Of a stretch of DNA of 64,000 nt, positions 19,491 through 28,796 are shown in pieces (position 1 is the first letter of the stretch; the number at the start of each line of letters is the position of its first letter). Source of the DNA: Legionella clemsonensis (GTDB taxonomy: Bacteria > Pseudomonadota > Gammaproteobacteria > Legionellales > Legionellaceae); NCBI RefSeq assembly GCF_002240035.1, contig NZ_CP016397.1, forward strand, positions 2,568,501 through 2,632,500. The letters run 5' to 3'. The translations under genes and the position numbers were made by a program. The notes beneath the pieces were generated by a model. The model ran no database searches and was not told where the DNA came from. It was given only the letters and a program-made list of their open reading frames with translations.

Positions 19491-20536
19491 TGTCGAGTAT
19501 TGATTACAAAGCTTCAGGAGTCAATATTGAGGCTGGCAATGAAACCGTTCGTCGTATCAAACAAGCGGTGGAAACCACCTTTTCATCGCAGGTTCTCACC
19601 CCTATTGGTGGCTTTGGAGCTATGTATGATCTGCAGTCTATCATAGCCGATTACCAGCATCCCGTCCTCGTTCAAAGTATTGATGGTGTAGGCACTAAAA
19701 TGATAATCGCCAATATGATGCAAAAATTTGACACCATCGGCATTGATTTGGTAAGTGCAACCACTAATGATATTGTGGTGTTAGGTGCCAAACCCCTTAC
19801 TCTTTTGGATTATATTGCCAATGATCGTCTCAAACCTGAAACGATTGAACAAATTATTCAAGGAATGGTTTTGGCATGTCGTGAACACAGTATTTCTCTT
19901 GTCGGCGGAGAAATGGCAGAAATGCCGGGTGTTTATTTTCCCGGTGAGCTTGATTTAGTGGGCGTCATTACCGGTGTTGTTGAAAAAGAAAAAGCAATTC
20001 TGGGGCAAACGATAGTGCCGGGTGATCTGATTGCCGCTTTTCCATCAAGTGGCTTACATACCAACGGATATTCCCTGGCACGTAAGTTACTGTTTGATAT
20101 CGAAGGGTACCCTGTAAATTCCCGTTTCCAAGATTTTTCACATACTATTGGTGAAGAATTATTACTTCCTCATATTAATTATAATAAACCGGTTTCAAGC
20201 CTCCTTAAAAAAAACATTCCCATTAAAGGCATGGCCCATATTACAGGCGGAGGCTTAATAGATAACATACCGCGAATTTTGCCCGCCGGTTGTGCTGCAG
20301 AAATTAAAAAAGGGAAATTGCCAGAGTATCCAATTTTTAATTTGCTGCAAAAGCTTGGCAATCTAGAGGATGAGCAAATGTATCAAACCTTTAATATGGG
20401 CGCCGGCCTGGTGTTGTTCTTTGCACCCAATGAACTTTCTTCCATCCAGGAAGCACTGCTTCCGTTTCCTGATTTTCCCTTATACGAAATTGGACGAGTG
20501 ATTGCCAGTGAACGTAAAAAGGTAATTTTATTATGA
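19490..20536 (+). CDS. purM: Phosphoribosylformylglycinamidine cyclo-ligase (AIR synthase)
   Basis: This 348-residue enzyme closes the imidazole ring of AIR using ATP. The start SSIDYKASGVNIEAGNE, the nucleotide-binding SIDGVGTKMIIA, the AFPSSGLHTNGYSLARKL region and the C-terminal AHITGGGLIDNIPRILP are family hallmarks. It overlaps purL by one base and purQ by four (ATGA), consistent with translational coupling. Confidence 0.97.
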   Translation: MSSIDYKASGVNIEAGNETVRRIKQAVETTFSSQVLTPIGGFGAMYDLQSIIADYQHPVLVQSIDGVGTKMIIANMMQKFDTIGIDLVSATTNDIVVLGAKPLTLLDYIANDRLKPETIEQIIQGMVLACREHSISLVGGEMAEMPGVYFPGELDLVGVITGVVEKEKAILGQTIVPGDLIAAFPSSGLHTNGYSLARKLLFDIEGYPVNSRFQDFSHTIGEELLLPHINYNKPVSSLLKKNIPIKGMAHITGGGLIDNIPRILPAGCAAEIKKGKLPEYPIFNLLQKLGNLEDEQMYQTFNMGAGLVLFFAPNELSSIQEALLPFPDFPLYEIGRVIASERKKVILL

Positions 20537-21852
20537 TCCGTATCGGCTTAATTCAATTCCCAGGCTCCAACTGCGAGCGTGAAACAGCCTTAGCTGTAAA
20601 ACGCGCAGGTATGGAGCCGGTAGAATTCTTATGGAATGAACCACTTCGTAAACTGCAAAATTTTGATGGCTATATTTTAGTGGGTGGCTTTTCCTATGAG
20701 GATCGTTCTCGTGCGGGTATTATTGCTGCACTTGATCCGGTGATACAAGCTATCAAAGAACAAGGCGCACAGGGAAAACCTGTTTTAGGAATCTGTAATG
20801 GTGCTCAAATCCTTGTTGAAGCAGGTTTGGTTCCTGATCTGGCTAACCATCAATCAGGACTAACTCTTACCGAAAATAAACGTATATTTGAAGGAAAAAT
20901 TCTGGGAACTGGCTTTTATAATTCCTGGGTTAACTTGCGATTATCCGATGAGTATCAAGTTAACGCCTTTACCCGTCATCTTTCTCTGCAACAGATTATT
21001 AAGTTACCGATTGCTCACGGTGAAGGTCGTTTTGTTATGCCTGAAACAACCTTAACAGCATTAATACGAGAAGGGTTAAATCTGTTCCAGTATTGTGATG
21101 AAAAGGGAGATATTGTCGATAATTTCCCTATTAATCCCAATGGTTCAGTTAGTAATATTGCAGCCATATCCAATCAGGCAGGCAACATATTGGCCATGAT
21201 GCCTCATCCTGAACGTACAGCTAATGGTGATCCTATCTTTCACTCCATGCATGATTACATCAAGGAAGGGAAAAGGGGACAAAGGTATATTTCTAAATCT
21301 GTCTCCAGCTGCATGATACCACAAACTTTTTCTCTCCCCTCCCAGCGTTATGAGTGTTTAACGAGGTTAATTATTGCAGATAATCATGCGTTAACCGTAG
21401 AAAAAACATTAAGAAACATGGGATTGCCTGTAACGGTAAGACGTTTTAAACACTGGGAAATCGAGTGTGATTCCGAAGAAACCCTTAAGAAAATTAAACA
21501 CACGGGTGTTTTATTTTGTGAAAGAAAAGAACAAGAAGTATTATTTATTGAACCTGCAGAACAAGTCTGTTCTTATCTTATCAGAGCAAAAGAAGATTTA
21601 ATCGGTCAACAAGCTTTAGCAACACTTAAAACACATTACGCCATTGCACTTAGAGAAATTAAACATGGCATTGTTTGGCAGTTTAAAAGCGATAACGGCA
21701 ATATAGCCGAATTCAAAGATACTATCTTCTCAACTAACATTATGGGTAATCAATATGCACACGAATGTTTCCAGTACGACGAGCTATTATCAGCAACTTC
21801 AGGCAGCAATTCCATTTTGTCTAAGACAAACCCATTTGCCCATCAACTATAG
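20533..21852 (+). CDS. purQ: FGAM synthase glutaminase subunit PurQ with PurS-like C-terminal extension
   Basis: Residues 1-245 are a normal class I glutamine amidotransferase: the nucleophile Cys88 in VLGICNGAQIL and the His225/Glu227 pair in MMPHPERT are present. PurQ normally ends near residue 230-260, but this product has 439 residues. The extra part (about 270-400) contains LRNMGLPVTVRRFKHWEIEC, then LFCERKEQEVLFIEP, and later YAIALREIKHGIVWQF. By eye this resembles PurS and the PurS-like N-terminal domain of single-chain PurL in strand order and in the K/R-rich strand ending in a Y/W position. A fused PurS function is inferred, since no purS gene is found in the operon. The extension overlaps purC by 98 bases. 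Confidence 0.9.
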   Translation: MIRIGLIQFPGSNCERETALAVKRAGMEPVEFLWNEPLRKLQNFDGYILVGGFSYEDRSRAGIIAALDPVIQAIKEQGAQGKPVLGICNGAQILVEAGLVPDLANHQSGLTLTENKRIFEGKILGTGFYNSWVNLRLSDEYQVNAFTRHLSLQQIIKLPIAHGEGRFVMPETTLTALIREGLNLFQYCDEKGDIVDNFPINPNGSVSNIAAISNQAGNILAMMPHPERTANGDPIFHSMHDYIKEGKRGQRYISKSVSSCMIPQTFSLPSQRYECLTRLIIADNHALTVEKTLRNMGLPVTVRRFKHWEIECDSEETLKKIKHTGVLFCERKEQEVLFIEPAEQVCSYLIRAKEDLIGQQALATLKTHYAIALREIKHGIVWQFKSDNGNIAEFKDTIFSTNIMGNQYAHECFQYDELLSATSGSNSILSKTNPFAHQL

Positions 21853-22747
21853 AACTGAAGGAAAAGTAAGGGATTTTTACGATTTAGGTGAGCACGTAAT
21901 GCTTATCACAACGGATAGACTAACTGCCTTTGACAGACCGCTCACCCTTATTCCTTATAAAGGACAAGTATTAAATTTAACCAGCGCCTGGTGGTTTGAA
22001 CAAACTGCAAAAGTTGTTCCCAATCATTTGGTGGCCATCCCTGATCCTAATGTCATCATTGCTAAAAAATGTACTGTTTTTCCCATCGAATTTGTTGTCA
22101 GAGGCTATATTACTGGCACCACCAGCACCTCGCTTTGGACACAGTATAGTCAAGGCATTCGTGACTACTGTGGATTATCTTTCCCGGAAGGGCTTAAAAA
22201 AAATCAAAAACTGCCCTCTCCTGTGCTCACACCCACCACTAAAGAAAAAACTCATGATCGCCCTATTTCTCCACAGGATATTGTTACCGAAGGCTGGATG
22301 ACAGAAGAAGACTGGTTGCAAGCAAGCACACTTGCTCTGCACTTGTATCAGACTGGCGTCGAAATTGCTGAAAAACATGGATTAATTTTGGTGGATACCA
22401 AATATGAGTTTGGTCGAGACAGCTCCGGCAACATCATAGTGGTTGATGAAATTCATACGCCTGATTCCAGTCGCTACTGGTTGGCTGACACTTATTCAGC
22501 ACGCATGGCCGAAGGATTAGAACCTGAGAATATTGATAAAGAATTTTTACGCTTATGGTTCTCTAAAAATTGTGATCCTTATCATGATGAAATTTTGCCA
22601 GAAGCACCTGAATCTTTAGTTACCGAACTTGCTTCACGTTATATTCAACTTTATGAAATGATTACCGGAACCGCCTTCCATTTTTTAGAATACAAAGAAC
22701 CCGTTGAAGAACGCATTTTGCGAAATATAGCAACCTATTTAAGGTAG
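21755..22747 (+). CDS. purC: SAICAR synthase, large type
   Basis: The 330-residue enzyme joins aspartate to CAIR. It is the longer, yeast-like form rather than the roughly 237-residue E. coli form. It shows TEGKVRDFYDLGEHVML, VVRGYITGTTSTSLWTQYSQG split by the family turn, HDRPIS, and the signature DTKYEFG with VVDEIHTPDSSRYW. The ATG at 21755 lies 98 bases inside purQ. The N-terminal YYQQLQAAIPFCLRQTHLP resembles the leader of other large PurC proteins, which supports this start. Confidence 0.95.
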   Translation: MHTNVSSTTSYYQQLQAAIPFCLRQTHLPINYRTEGKVRDFYDLGEHVMLITTDRLTAFDRPLTLIPYKGQVLNLTSAWWFEQTAKVVPNHLVAIPDPNVIIAKKCTVFPIEFVVRGYITGTTSTSLWTQYSQGIRDYCGLSFPEGLKKNQKLPSPVLTPTTKEKTHDRPISPQDIVTEGWMTEEDWLQASTLALHLYQTGVEIAEKHGLILVDTKYEFGRDSSGNIIVVDEIHTPDSSRYWLADTYSARMAEGLEPENIDKEFLRLWFSKNCDPYHDEILPEAPESLVTELASRYIQLYEMITGTAFHFLEYKEPVEERILRNIATYLR

Positions 22748-22753
22748 AACACT

Positions 22754-24253
22754 ATGTGCGGCATTGTCGGCATTTATAGTCACCAACCCGTCGCATCGGA
22801 ACTTCACGATAGTTTGATTCATCTGCAACATCGTGGACAGGATGCAGCAGGTATACTTACCTGTAATCAACGGTTCTATTCCAAAGGTGGTTTAGGGCTG
22901 GTCCAGGAGATTTTTACTCCTAATAAGGTTGCAACACTTAAAGGAAATATAGGGATTGCCCACACACGCTATCCAACTGCGGGAGGTTATACGGAATCCG
23001 ACATTCAGCCCCTGTGGATTGGCAGTCCACGGGGAATTGCCCTGGCACATAATGGCAATTTATTCAATTATCTTGAATTAGCTGATGAGATACGCATAAA
23101 ACAGCATCGCCATTTAAATTCTACTCTCGATTCTGAAGTATTATTATTAAAACTGGCGGATGAACTGTCTTCATTTTCCTATGAAGAAACGGACAGTGAA
23201 TTTTTTGAAGCCCTTTGTCAAGCCGTTGAACACATTTTTAACTGCATTCAAGGTGCCTATTCTGTGGTTAGCGTGGTTATTGGAAAAGGATTGGTAGCCT
23301 TTCGTGATCCCTATGGCATTCGTCCTCTGGCATGGGGAACACGGGAAAACGCAGATGGCACAACGGATACTATTTTTTCTTCAGAAACTACCCCTTTTTA
23401 TGCATTGGGCTTTGTTCCCCAAGGTGACATACAACCTGGCGAAGTGGCTTATGTGGGTCAAACAGGCCAGCTTTTTCGTCGCATAGTTAAGACCAGGCAA
23501 TTCAGACCCTGTGTCTTTGAGTATGTCTATTTTGCTCGTCCGGATGCAACCCTGGATAATATTAGCGTTTATCGTGCACGACTTAGAATGGGGCAGAATC
23601 TTGCTCGTGCCTGGAAAACAAAATATCCTGATTTAATACCAGACGTTGTTATTCCAGTCCCCTTTACCGCAAATACTGCCGCCCTTTCTTTCGCACATGA
23701 ATTAGGCGTTCGCTATTCTGAAGGCTTATATAAAAATCCCTTTATTGGTCGCACCTTCATCATGCCCAACCAGAAAGAGCGCAAGCGCAGCATTCGCTAT
23801 AAACTTACCCCCCAGCGCACTGAAATTAAAAATAAAACTGTGCTAATTGTCGATGACAGCATTGTACGAGGCACTACATCTCGGGAAATTATAAAAATGG
23901 TCAGAGAATTTGGCGCTAAGGCTATTTATTTTGTTTCAACCAGCCCTGCCATAAAGCATCCTTGTTTTAACGGCATTGATATCCCTTCACGAAAGGAACT
24001 CATCGCAGCCAATAAAGATGAGGAAGAAATTGCCCATTATCTAGGTGTCGATATTTTAATGTATCAGGCTGAAGAGGATTTGATTGAAGCAATTACGCGT
24101 CGTGGTCGAACGACCATAAAAAAACCTTGTATGTCTTGTATGGATGGCGATTATTTCTGTCATACCATGACAATGACAAAAATGAAGCAGTTAGAGAAAG
24201 CACGTCATTTTACTCAGTCTATAACTGATAACCCTTGTGAGACGACATCATGA
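22754..24253 (+). CDS. purF: Amidophosphoribosyltransferase
   Basis: This enzyme commits PRPP to purine synthesis. The N-terminal nucleophile cysteine is residue 2 (MCGIVGIYSH), so no propeptide precedes it, as in the E. coli type. The PRPP-binding loop VLIVDDSIVRGTTS is present. The C-terminus has CMSCMDGDYFC. Length (499) is normal. It begins 6 bases after purC and overlaps purD by four bases. Confidence 0.97.
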   Translation: MCGIVGIYSHQPVASELHDSLIHLQHRGQDAAGILTCNQRFYSKGGLGLVQEIFTPNKVATLKGNIGIAHTRYPTAGGYTESDIQPLWIGSPRGIALAHNGNLFNYLELADEIRIKQHRHLNSTLDSEVLLLKLADELSSFSYEETDSEFFEALCQAVEHIFNCIQGAYSVVSVVIGKGLVAFRDPYGIRPLAWGTRENADGTTDTIFSSETTPFYALGFVPQGDIQPGEVAYVGQTGQLFRRIVKTRQFRPCVFEYVYFARPDATLDNISVYRARLRMGQNLARAWKTKYPDLIPDVVIPVPFTANTAALSFAHELGVRYSEGLYKNPFIGRTFIMPNQKERKRSIRYKLTPQRTEIKNKTVLIVDDSIVRGTTSREIIKMVREFGAKAIYFVSTSPAIKHPCFNGIDIPSRKELIAANKDEEEIAHYLGVDILMYQAEEDLIEAITRRGRTTIKKPCMSCMDGDYFCHTMTMTKMKQLEKARHFTQSITDNPCETTS

Positions 24254-25572
24254 GAATTCTTGTCATTGGTTCGGGAGCTCGGGAGCATGCCCTATTACGC
24301 GCTTTGGCACGCTCATCACAAAAAGTAGAACTTTATTGTTATGGAAATTTTATTAATCCTGGTATTAGGCAATTAACGCTTGATTATGTCCAAGGGGATA
24401 TTACCCAATGTCCGACAATTGTTGCTCAAGCCAAAAAATGGCAAATTGCATTAGCAATTATAGGACCTGAAGCACCACTTGAAAAGGGTTTAGCCGATGC
24501 GCTCTGGGAAGAAAATATTCCCACTATAGGCCCTAAAAAAAGTCTGGCAAAAATTGAAACGAGCAAACATTTTGCACGCCAATTGATGCAGAAATACCAT
24601 ATTCCCGGCTCCCCAAAATGGCAGCAATTTGACGAGACAGATAACATCCTCCCCTTACTTAAAGAATTGGGTGAAAATAATTACGTGATAAAAGCGGATG
24701 GTCTCATGGGTGGAAAAGGCGTGAAAGTTGCCGGAGAACATCTACATTCGTTCGATGAAGCTTTGGCTTACTGTCAGGACATTTTTACGCAGGGTCAATC
24801 TCTCATTATTGAAGAAAAACTAATTGGCCAGGAATTTTCGTTCATGTGCTTTGCAGATGGTGAACGTCTTATTCCCATGCCTTTGGTTCAAGATCATAAA
24901 CGAGCCCATAATGGGGACCAAGGTCCAAATACGGGAGGAATGGGAAGTTACAGCGACAGTAACCATAGTCTGCCTTTTTTAACCCGTGCTGACGTAAACG
25001 CTGCTTTTGCTATTAATGAGGCTGTTTTTCATGCCTTAATTACGGAATGTCGTGAAAAATACATTGGTATTTTATATGGAAGCTTTATGGCCACTAAAAA
25101 TGGCGTTTATGTGATAGAATTTAATGCCCGTTTTGGTGATCCTGAAGCTTTAAATGTGTTGGCCATTTTAAAGTCTGATTTTGTCGAACTTTGTAGAGCT
25201 ATGGTCAATGGTAATTTAAGTGAAAATCAGGTGGTCTTTTATCCTCAGGCAACCGTCTGCAAATATGTAGTTCCCGAAGGGTATCCTGACGCACCCGCAA
25301 AAAATTTTCCCATTAATTTTAATAAGCTCATTGAATCTGACCATTTATATTTAGCAGCTGTAAATCAGGTGGAAGAGAAAGTTATTGCCACAGGAGCCAG
25401 AACCGCAGCTTATGTTGGTGTAGCAAAGAGTATTTTTGCAGCTGAAAAAATTGCTGAAGATGCCATATCGCTTATTGATGGCCCTTTATTTCATCGTAAA
25501 GATATAGGTACCGCATCTTTAATTCAACACCGAATTGATGCCATGGAGAGGATACGTCAATGCTACGTCTAG
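24250..25572 (+). CDS. purD: Phosphoribosylamine-glycine ligase (GAR synthetase)
   Basis: This 440-residue ATP-grasp enzyme joins glycine to phosphoribosylamine. The start MRILVIGSGAREHALLRAL, the IIGPEAPLEKGLADAL loop and GGMGSYSDSNHSLPFLT are typical. It overlaps purF by 4 bases and purN by 13. The middle and end of this gene are the source of the degraded copy at 31155-31610. Confidence 0.97.
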   Translation: MRILVIGSGAREHALLRALARSSQKVELYCYGNFINPGIRQLTLDYVQGDITQCPTIVAQAKKWQIALAIIGPEAPLEKGLADALWEENIPTIGPKKSLAKIETSKHFARQLMQKYHIPGSPKWQQFDETDNILPLLKELGENNYVIKADGLMGGKGVKVAGEHLHSFDEALAYCQDIFTQGQSLIIEEKLIGQEFSFMCFADGERLIPMPLVQDHKRAHNGDQGPNTGGMGSYSDSNHSLPFLTRADVNAAFAINEAVFHALITECREKYIGILYGSFMATKNGVYVIEFNARFGDPEALNVLAILKSDFVELCRAMVNGNLSENQVVFYPQATVCKYVVPEGYPDAPAKNFPINFNKLIESDHLYLAAVNQVEEKVIATGARTAAYVGVAKSIFAAEKIAEDAISLIDGPLFHRKDIGTASLIQHRIDAMERIRQCYV

Positions 25573-26153
25573 GAATATTGGGCTCAACACGAGGAACTAA
25601 TCTCACTAGCCTCATCGATGCCATTCACAACGAGGAATTGGATGCATCGATTGAAGTGGTCATCAGCAATAAAATGGATGCTCCGATTTTAGAGCGTGCA
25701 ACCAATTTTGGCCTTAAAGCATTATTTGCCAATCCTGCTGATTTAACTCGGCAGTCCTATGATTTTTATTTATCGAATTTATTAAAGCAACACCATGTCG
25801 AGCTTGTGGTGCTGATGGGTTATATGCGTATTTTGTCACCGCATTTTGTTCTAAATTGGAAGAATAAAATAATTAACGTCCATCCATCACTTCTCCCTGC
25901 ATTCTCAGGATTAATGGATTTAAAAGTGCATCAGGCAGTATTAGATACAGCTGCCACCGTAACGGGCTGTTCGGTACATTTTGTGACAGAAGAGGTGGAT
26001 GCAGGTCCATTAATTCTACAAAAAAAATGTCCTGTTTTGAGTAATGATACCGCTGAAACTCTGAAATTACGTGTTCAACAGCTGGAAGGACAAGCCCTCG
26101 TTGAAGCCATCAATAAATTATCCACACTTGAAATTACCTTAGAGGAGTTATAA
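25560..26153 (+). CDS. purN: Phosphoribosylglycinamide formyltransferase
   Basis: This 197-residue enzyme transfers a formyl group from 10-formyl-tetrahydrofolate to GAR. The substrate-binding LGSTRGTNLTSLIDAI, the catalytic NVHPSLLPAFSG stretch and TGCSVHFVTEEVDAGPLI (catalytic Asp) are present. The usual Pro of HPSLLPAFPG is Ser here, a mild change. It overlaps purD by 13 bases and purE by one. Confidence 0.95.
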   Translation: MLRLGILGSTRGTNLTSLIDAIHNEELDASIEVVISNKMDAPILERATNFGLKALFANPADLTRQSYDFYLSNLLKQHHVELVVLMGYMRILSPHFVLNWKNKIINVHPSLLPAFSGLMDLKVHQAVLDTAATVTGCSVHFVTEEVDAGPLILQKKCPVLSNDTAETLKLRVQQLEGQALVEAINKLSTLEITLEEL

Positions 26154-26650
26154 TGATGACAAAGGCACTTGTTTCTGTACTAATGGGTTCAAAATCAGAT
26201 TGGGCAATTATGGAGGCGGCCAGTCTTGTTCTTGATGAGTTGGAGATCCCGCATCAGGTGCGTGCATTATCCGCCCATCGCACACCCGATGCTCTGTTTA
26301 CCTATTTAACCGCTGCTCAAGAGGCAGGTGTTGAAGTTTTTATCGCAGCTGCCGGTGGAGCTGCCCATCTACCAGGCATTGTGGCTGCAAAAACGCTGCT
26401 GCCCGTATTAGGAGTTCCCATGCCTTCCTCCACGTTTACTGATGGCTTGGATGCACTGCTTTCCATTGTCCAAATGCCAGCAGGCATCCCCGTAGGCACT
26501 CTCGCAGTGGGCAAAGCAGGCGCCATTAACGCTGCGATTCTTGCCGCAACCATTCTAGGTAATAAGTATCCTGACTATCGTATGGCGGTGCAGAAATATC
26601 GCAACAAGCAAGCGGAAAAGGTCTTGGAAAACGCTGCGATTAAAGGTTAA
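26153..26650 (+). CDS. purE: N5-carboxyaminoimidazole ribonucleotide mutase
   Basis: The 165-residue class I PurE rearranges N5-CAIR to CAIR. Motifs are VSVLMGSKSDWAIMEAA, LSAHRTPDALF and [17 protein letters not shown]. Two ATG codons are in tandem (26153, 26156), with GAGGAG upstream. purK, purB and purH are not in the operon. This is the last gene of the operon, and its 3' part is duplicated in degraded form at 31610-31854. Confidence 0.97.
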   Translation: MMTKALVSVLMGSKSDWAIMEAASLVLDELEIPHQVRALSAHRTPDALFTYLTAAQEAGVEVFIAAAGGAAHLPGIVAAKTLLPVLGVPMPSSTFTDGLDALLSIVQMPAGIPVGTLAVGKAGAINAAILAATILGNKYPDYRMAVQKYRNKQAEKVLENAAIKG

Positions 26651-26933
26651 TTTACTTCAAATTATTGGATGGTACATTAAAGTAACTCGTATTTAAACAA
26701 AATCTTATGTCGCTATTTTTTATTTTGTTTAACAGTTGAGTTAAACTGTAAGTACCATTTCTTTCGACTGCATTTAAAATTTATAAATCAATAGTTCAGG
26801 ATTTTAAATCAAGGATGGAATAAATTTTAAAGGGAAATTCAGCCCCAATGAGGCATTGACTTTCAATCAGTTTGCAAATAAGTGATTCACCTATTTCAAA
26901 CTCATTTTTATGCATTTTTGCCACAGTAATTCT
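26651..26933. repeat. Remnant of a luxR-type gene 3' end after purE (duplicate of 31853-32024)
   Basis: From the purE stop to about 26818 the sequence is almost the same as 31849-32024, where it forms the 3' end of the intact luxR-type gene on the minus strand. Here the rest of that gene is missing, so this is a truncated leftover. Homology stops near 26818-26820 and about 110 bases without recognised content follow before the transporter gene stop. This shows the ancestral order was purE followed by a convergent luxR-type gene. Confidence 0.85.
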
Positions 26934-28223
26934 TTAAGTTTCTTTTATAAGTACCAACTGGGCATTTTTTTGTTTGTTTACCTTCATATGTATAAATAAT
27001 GTAATCAAACTAATTCCCCCAAAAACAATTAAAATATAACTGGGTGAATGATCATGATGCTCACCCAGTTTCAATGCAATCAATGGTGTGATCCCTCCAC
27101 CTAAGCAGGCAGCTATTGAGTAGATAAGATTAGCAATTGAGCATCTCACGGAATGAGGGAAAATATCTGTAATAAACACAGGAATAACTGCAAAAATGGC
27201 AGCACAAGGAATAGCAACTAAACAATGAACCAACAATACTTGAGAAAATATGCCTAATGTTAAACAGGAGAAATATGGTGTGATGAACAGCAATAATGTA
27301 ATGATGCCTATTAAAATGACACGGATACACCCGTATAAATCTGATATGATCCCCATTAATGGAATGAGCACAGTAACAATCACTAAGCCGAAGGAGTTGA
27401 TTAAAAATGCTTGTGTATTTGAAATGCTGTTAACTGTTACTAGGTGAATGGGGGCATAAATAAACATCAGCACGGTTGTAGCAACACCAAACAATACCAG
27501 CGAAAAAACAATAAAAGAATCAAAGAATCGCTGCTTCAACAGGCCGATTGTATCAACAAAAACATTGCTTAATGATCTCTGTTCGCTTCTCGCATGATTC
27601 GAGATAAATTCCTGACTTTCTGGAATGGAGCGACGTATCCAGAATCCAAACGTCATCGTTAGAAAAGCTAGAATAAAGGCTAACCGCCAGCCCCATGGTG
27701 GGAGTAGATGAATGTCAATTAAATATAAGACCAAAGCGCCAGTCAGAGAAGATATAAGCATGCCTGCATTAATACCAAACGCAGCCCATGAGCCGAAATA
27801 TCCTTTCTTATTTTTTTCGCAGCTTTCAATAAGTAAAGATACTGAACTAATGTACTCGCTTCCAACAGAAAATACCTGTATTAATCGAATGAACAATAGA
27901 AGAAATACAGAAACAACGCCGATTTGCTCATATGATGGCAGAATGCCGACCAAGGCCGTACAAATTCCCATTAGCAGAATACTTAATGTCAAAACTCTTT
28001 TTCTACCGGTTTGATCAGCCAGCATACCGCCAAGTAGACTACCTAGAGGCCTTAGAATGTAGGTAAGTAAGAATAAAAAGAAAATATCAGATAGTTTGGA
28101 TTGTGGCGGCAAAAATTCTTTTGATAGAAAGCCTGAGAACAACCCCCATATCACGTAATCATACATCTCAAGCGCGTTACCAATAGCACCGCTAATGATA
28201 ATTTTTTTTGAAGTTTTAAACAT
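26934..28223 (-). CDS. MFS transporter, metabolite:H+ symporter (ProP-like) family
   Basis: The 429-residue protein has about 12 hydrophobic helices. The start GNALEMYDYVIWGLFSGF, the loop LADQTGRKRVL (MFS signature between helices 2 and 3, preceded by ILRPLGSLLGG) and IRLIQVFSVGSEYISSVSLL match the MHS group of MFS (ProP, ShiA, KgtP), which import small metabolites with protons. Substrate cannot be predicted. It starts 6 bases after the def gene stop and is the last gene of the XRE-sensor-def-MFS operon. Its 3' end abuts the luxR remnant. Confidence 0.85.
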   Translation of the reverse strand: MFKTSKKIIISGAIGNALEMYDYVIWGLFSGFLSKEFLPPQSKLSDIFFLFLLTYILRPLGSLLGGMLADQTGRKRVLTLSILLMGICTALVGILPSYEQIGVVSVFLLLFIRLIQVFSVGSEYISSVSLLIESCEKNKKGYFGSWAAFGINAGMLISSLTGALVLYLIDIHLLPPWGWRLAFILAFLTMTFGFWIRRSIPESQEFISNHARSEQRSLSNVFVDTIGLLKQRFFDSFIVFSLVLFGVATTVLMFIYAPIHLVTVNSISNTQAFLINSFGLVIVTVLIPLMGIISDLYGCIRVILIGIITLLLFITPYFSCLTLGIFSQVLLVHCLVAIPCAAIFAVIPVFITDIFPHSVRCSIANLIYSIAACLGGGITPLIALKLGEHHDHSPSYILIVFGGISLITLFIHMKVNKQKNAQLVLIKET

Positions 28224-28229
28224 GTAATT

Positions 28230-28778
28230 TTATGCGTCTTTTCTTGCTTTGAGTTCACCTGATCGAACCAGTTCATCACGAAAACCTAGTGAGTTAACAT
28301 TTGTAACTTTATCCAGAAAAATTACACCATCTAAATGATCGTATTCGTGTTGTAGTACACGGGCATGGAGATCTGAGGCTTTTCGCTCTATCAGCTGGCC
28401 ATTCACATCATAACCGCGATAACGGATATGTTTATACCTTGATACTTTACCGCGAAGCGTACCTACACTCAAACATCCCTCATAATCTTCAACACATTCA
28501 TCTGATAATGGCTCATAATAAGGGTTAAATAAGATTGTAAAAGGAATTGCTGGCAGGTGCGTATGAACAGGGTGTTTATTCATGCCAAATACTAGCGCCC
28601 TTTTGCTAATGCCTATTTGTGGAGCAGCGAGACCCAAACCATTTTCAGCTTCTAACATTGCAAATAACACTTGCTCCATTTGCCGAAGTGAAGGTGTACC
28701 AAACTCTTCATCCGCAATAGGCTGAGATATCTGTCTTAATAGTGGGTTTCCTAAAAGAATAATGTTGTTTTTATCCAT
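28230..28778 (-). CDS. def: Peptide deformylase (probable second copy)
   Basis: This metalloenzyme removes the formyl group from nascent peptides. All three motifs are intact in the 182 residues: GLGLAAPQIG, YEGCLSVG (metal-binding Cys) and QHEYDHLDG (metal histidines and catalytic Glu). A housekeeping def normally sits beside fmt; here the gene is within an operon of two regulators and a transporter. It is therefore probably an additional copy, but the rest of the genome is not visible. It lies 18 bases after the sensor gene and 6 bases before the transporter. Confidence 0.93.
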   Translation of the reverse strand: MDKNNIILLGNPLLRQISQPIADEEFGTPSLRQMEQVLFAMLEAENGLGLAAPQIGISKRALVFGMNKHPVHTHLPAIPFTILFNPYYEPLSDECVEDYEGCLSVGTLRGKVSRYKHIRYRGYDVNGQLIERKASDLHARVLQHEYDHLDGVIFLDKVTNVNSLGFRDELVRSGELKARKDA

Positions 28779-28796
28779 GATGCATCACCTTATTTT

